Below the pieces are notes generated by a model. That model ran no database searches. It had not been told where the DNA came from and worked only from the letters and a program-made list of their open reading frames with translations. A DNA stretch of 64,000 nt, taken from positions 62,001 through 126,000 of the forward strand of contig CANMRT010000004.1 in assembly GCA_947500415.1 (NCBI GenBank), given 5' to 3'. Shown in pieces: positions 63,401-64,000 of the stretch. Position numbers and translations under genes: made by a program. The DNA is from an uncultured Roseicyclus sp. (lineage in GTDB: Bacteria > Pseudomonadota > Alphaproteobacteria > Rhodobacterales > Rhodobacteraceae). Numbering within the stretch: position 1 is the first letter of the stretch; every line of letters begins with the position of its first letter.

Positions 63401-63606
63401 GGGGCGAAGATGTGATCGCCGACTTCACCCAAGGGGCCGACGTGATGGACTTATCGCGCGTTGATGGCACAGGCTCCATCACCGACCTCTCGATCACGTC
63501 CGATGGCACCCACACCTACATCGATCTGCTGGCCGGCGGTGGAGACCTGATAACTTTGGCCAACTTTAACGGAGTTTTGACCGAATCCGATTTTAACTTC
63601 CTCTGA
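60499..63606 (+). CDS. Serralysin-like M10 metallopeptidase with RTX repeats (type I secreted)
   Basis: A 1035-residue protein starting MCTICAAFRPQDKDCTYERL with no classical signal; a ribosome site (AAAGGTGG) precedes ATG 60499. An N-terminal pre-peptidase beta domain (FDGAISFAGDRDWVAIDL and onward, about 75-170) is followed by the M10 catalytic core: HEIGHALGLGH near residue 310 gives the three zinc His, and SVMSYFD near 350 is the Met-turn. From about 500 to the end come RTX nonapeptide repeats (GGxGxDxLx) that bind calcium, ending in an unstructured T1SS signal. Within the RTX part, VERIEGFTGNDTI segments recur about every 120 residues. It is a large extracellular protease; the exporter is not in the window. 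Confidence 0.94.
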   Translation: MCTICAAFRPQDKDCTYERLMADEIALGVEPMPFTAVPTGYTGLTTFSQSDGSGIEKANIDAANGAATAYFMGVNDTFDGAISFAGDRDWVAIDLTAGQMYSFSVTGRTGDALDDSFLRLRDSDGTVIAINDDGGTDYDAMLNFQAVETGTYFIDVGAFISSSSNSEWMTGAYRLTTDVLNPTKQLVSHDTLADYLTDGFWQDFGGTRHAFDTSSSNVITVDIDALNASGQKLALWALQSFEMVIDVKFDVVTSGADITFDDEQNGAYATYNSAWNDPTTTTSAFINIHKSWISNGQDDINDYGFQTYIHEIGHALGLGHQGNYNGAASYGLSNTGATNTNTFLNDSWLASVMSYFDQNENPFTGSTNAAVVTPMLVDLIALEDLYGAADTSNSPTAGNTVFGAGHTLDNAFAGSDLNTNGSYLAAMFTYLETGSDPSGMFDNTAIAFTINDVGGTDLIDFSFDPSNQFISLEAETLSTVLNPYGAGHNDNMWIARGTVIENYTAGSGNDSVDGNSVANQIIGNDGADTLNGSAGNDTLLGGEGSDHLDGGTDNDLLNGNAGNDTLTGGAGADTLVGGTGHDVLFGGLSTDILIGEGGNDSMDGGEEDDIYYVETGDIVSDSGSNGYDKAQIVVTSGQNLQMGDWSGVERVEGFTGNDTINATGQSNQIFIWGHDGNDFITGGNGNDILLGGNGNDVIAGGAGNDTLLGEGGNDTLSGGAGFDVFYIDSNGDSISDGGADYDVATINNASGLNLSVGGWTSVERIEGFTGNDTIDASGATETRLIWGNAGNDQITGGAGDDILLGGEGNDLLNGGNGADTMQGGTGNDTFNGGAGHDMFYIGKSGDVVADGGDGYDTAIINNASGLSISVGTWAGVERIEGFTGNDTINASGYSEDLVITGGAGRDSITGGEGNDTVYADGGNDIVFGGAGADALIGAAGNDTLEGGLGKDFLLGGAGSDVFVFDDGWGEDVIADFTQGADVMDLSRVDGTGSITDLSITSDGTHTYIDLLAGGGDLITLANFNGVLTESDFNFL

Positions 63607-63689
63607 AGGTTGAGGGATTAACCCTCGCAGCACGCAAGGGTGCCGTGGGCCGAACGGCCGCGACCCCATCAGACGAAGGACAATCGAGC

Positions 63690-64000
63690 ATGCAGACGTT
63701 GGTCGCCCTTGGCCGCGGTATCCTAAGCCGTGTCATCCACAGATCCGCCAGTAACAGTCGCGATCTGGATCTCGTGCGCCCGGATTTCGACCCCGACTTC
63801 TATCTTGCTCAATTCCCCAAAGACGTGCTCCTGTCCGACCCTCTGACACATTACATGCGCACCGGCTGGAAAGACGGCCTCGATCCGCACCCCGATTTCT
63901 CGACCACTGGCTACCTCGACATGCACCTCGACGTGGCCGACGCCGGGCTCAATCCCTTCCTGCATTACGCAAGCTTCGGTCGCGACGAAGGGCGGGAGGT
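63690..64000 (+). CDS. N-terminal fragment of a surface-glycan protein (repeats of the FDxxFYLxx...NPxxHY type)
   Basis: From ATG 63690, 103 residues stay open to the window edge. Two copies of a motif are visible: FDPDFYLAQFPKDVLLSD with PLTHYMRTGWKDGLDPHPD, then FSTTGYLDMHLDVADAG with NPFLHYASFGRDEGRE. This repeat occurs at the N termini of bacterial glycosyltransferases and sulfotransferase-like surface-polysaccharide enzymes, so the full gene is probably one of these. AAGGA lies 11 bases before the start. The catalytic part is outside the window, so the enzyme class is not decided. Confidence 0.7.
   Translation, partial: MQTLVALGRGILSRVIHRSASNSRDLDLVRPDFDPDFYLAQFPKDVLLSDPLTHYMRTGWKDGLDPHPDFSTTGYLDMHLDVADAGLNPFLHYASFGRDEGRE

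Noticed and set aside
61990-63500. Repetitive DNA that could suggest a CRISPR array
   Set aside because: The repeats are in frame and encode GGxGxD RTX units of the M10 protease; there are no regular direct repeats with unique spacers.

Overview
The window reads as a chromosomal segment of a marine Roseobacter-group alphaproteobacterium (Rhodobacteraceae). The support is: high GC; a CcrM-type GANTC methyltransferase next to RNase HII; the pmbA-cysQ-DUF4170-waaA-lpxK order; MlaA with a Tat-like MlaC; DUF3576-leuS-lptE-holA; gpmI-envC-ctpA-rppH; and a large type I-secreted RTX M10 peptidase. No rRNA, tRNA, insertion sequence, phage gene or CRISPR array was seen. The species is not determinable from this sequence alone.

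Layout. 0-5 kb: a minus-strand operon (RidA, glycerophosphodiesterase, FemAB/GNAT protein, pterin dehydratase, MscS channel cut by the window edge), then plus-strand mlaA-mlaC and divergent hspQ. 5-16 kb: AEC carrier, lytic transglycosylase lipoprotein, lolA, sterol-desaturase-type oxidase, ftsK, aminotransferase, amidase, UbiH-type hydroxylase. 15.5-27 kb: two tandem paralogous membrane proteins, a Trm112/UPF0434 protein, a LON-domain protein, a CnoX-like thioredoxin, xthA, hydrolase, MFS exporter, VOC protein, OmpR-type regulator, ribA, an L,D-transpeptidase, yggS and a porin. 27-36 kb: DUF3576-leuS-lptE-holA-GST, a flavoprotein, an HNH protein, enoyl-CoA hydratase, SDR and a DUF2125 protein. 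36.9-48.8 kb: pmbA, cysQ-like, DUF4170, waaA, lpxK (lipid A-Kdo assembly), interrupted by three tiny opposite-strand secreted proteins, then dsbA-like, dciA, mutY, alkB, an NAD(P)-binding protein, ccrM and rnhB. 55.8-64 kb: rppH, ctpA, a degenerate EnvC, gpmI, the M10 RTX peptidase and the start of a glycan-related gene.

The most unusual part is 48.9-55.9 kb, rich in small, secreted, apparently lineage-restricted proteins. It holds (i) a two-gene unit pairing a small periplasmic protein with a membrane-anchored winged-helix protein of ToxR-like design; (ii) three paralogous Tat-exported ~95-100-residue proteins ending in cysteine, each with what looks like its own similar promoter, lying next to a divergent JmjC/cupin_4 Fe(II)/2-oxoglutarate oxygenase; and (iii) two paralogous secreted Cys-rich proteins appended to the rppH operon. 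The oxygenase plus repeated-substrate arrangement is the best candidate for an undescribed modification/export system, but that link is inference from gene order.

Regulatory DNA also stands out. There are three GANTC sites over and just beside a -35/-10 pair before ccrM, a dense GANTC cluster before DUF3576/porin, a two-copy 39-bp repeat with compensatory stem changes, a TACA-N2-TGTA palindrome with extra half-sites, a perfect DnaA box, and two divergent genes whose start codons share one CATG.
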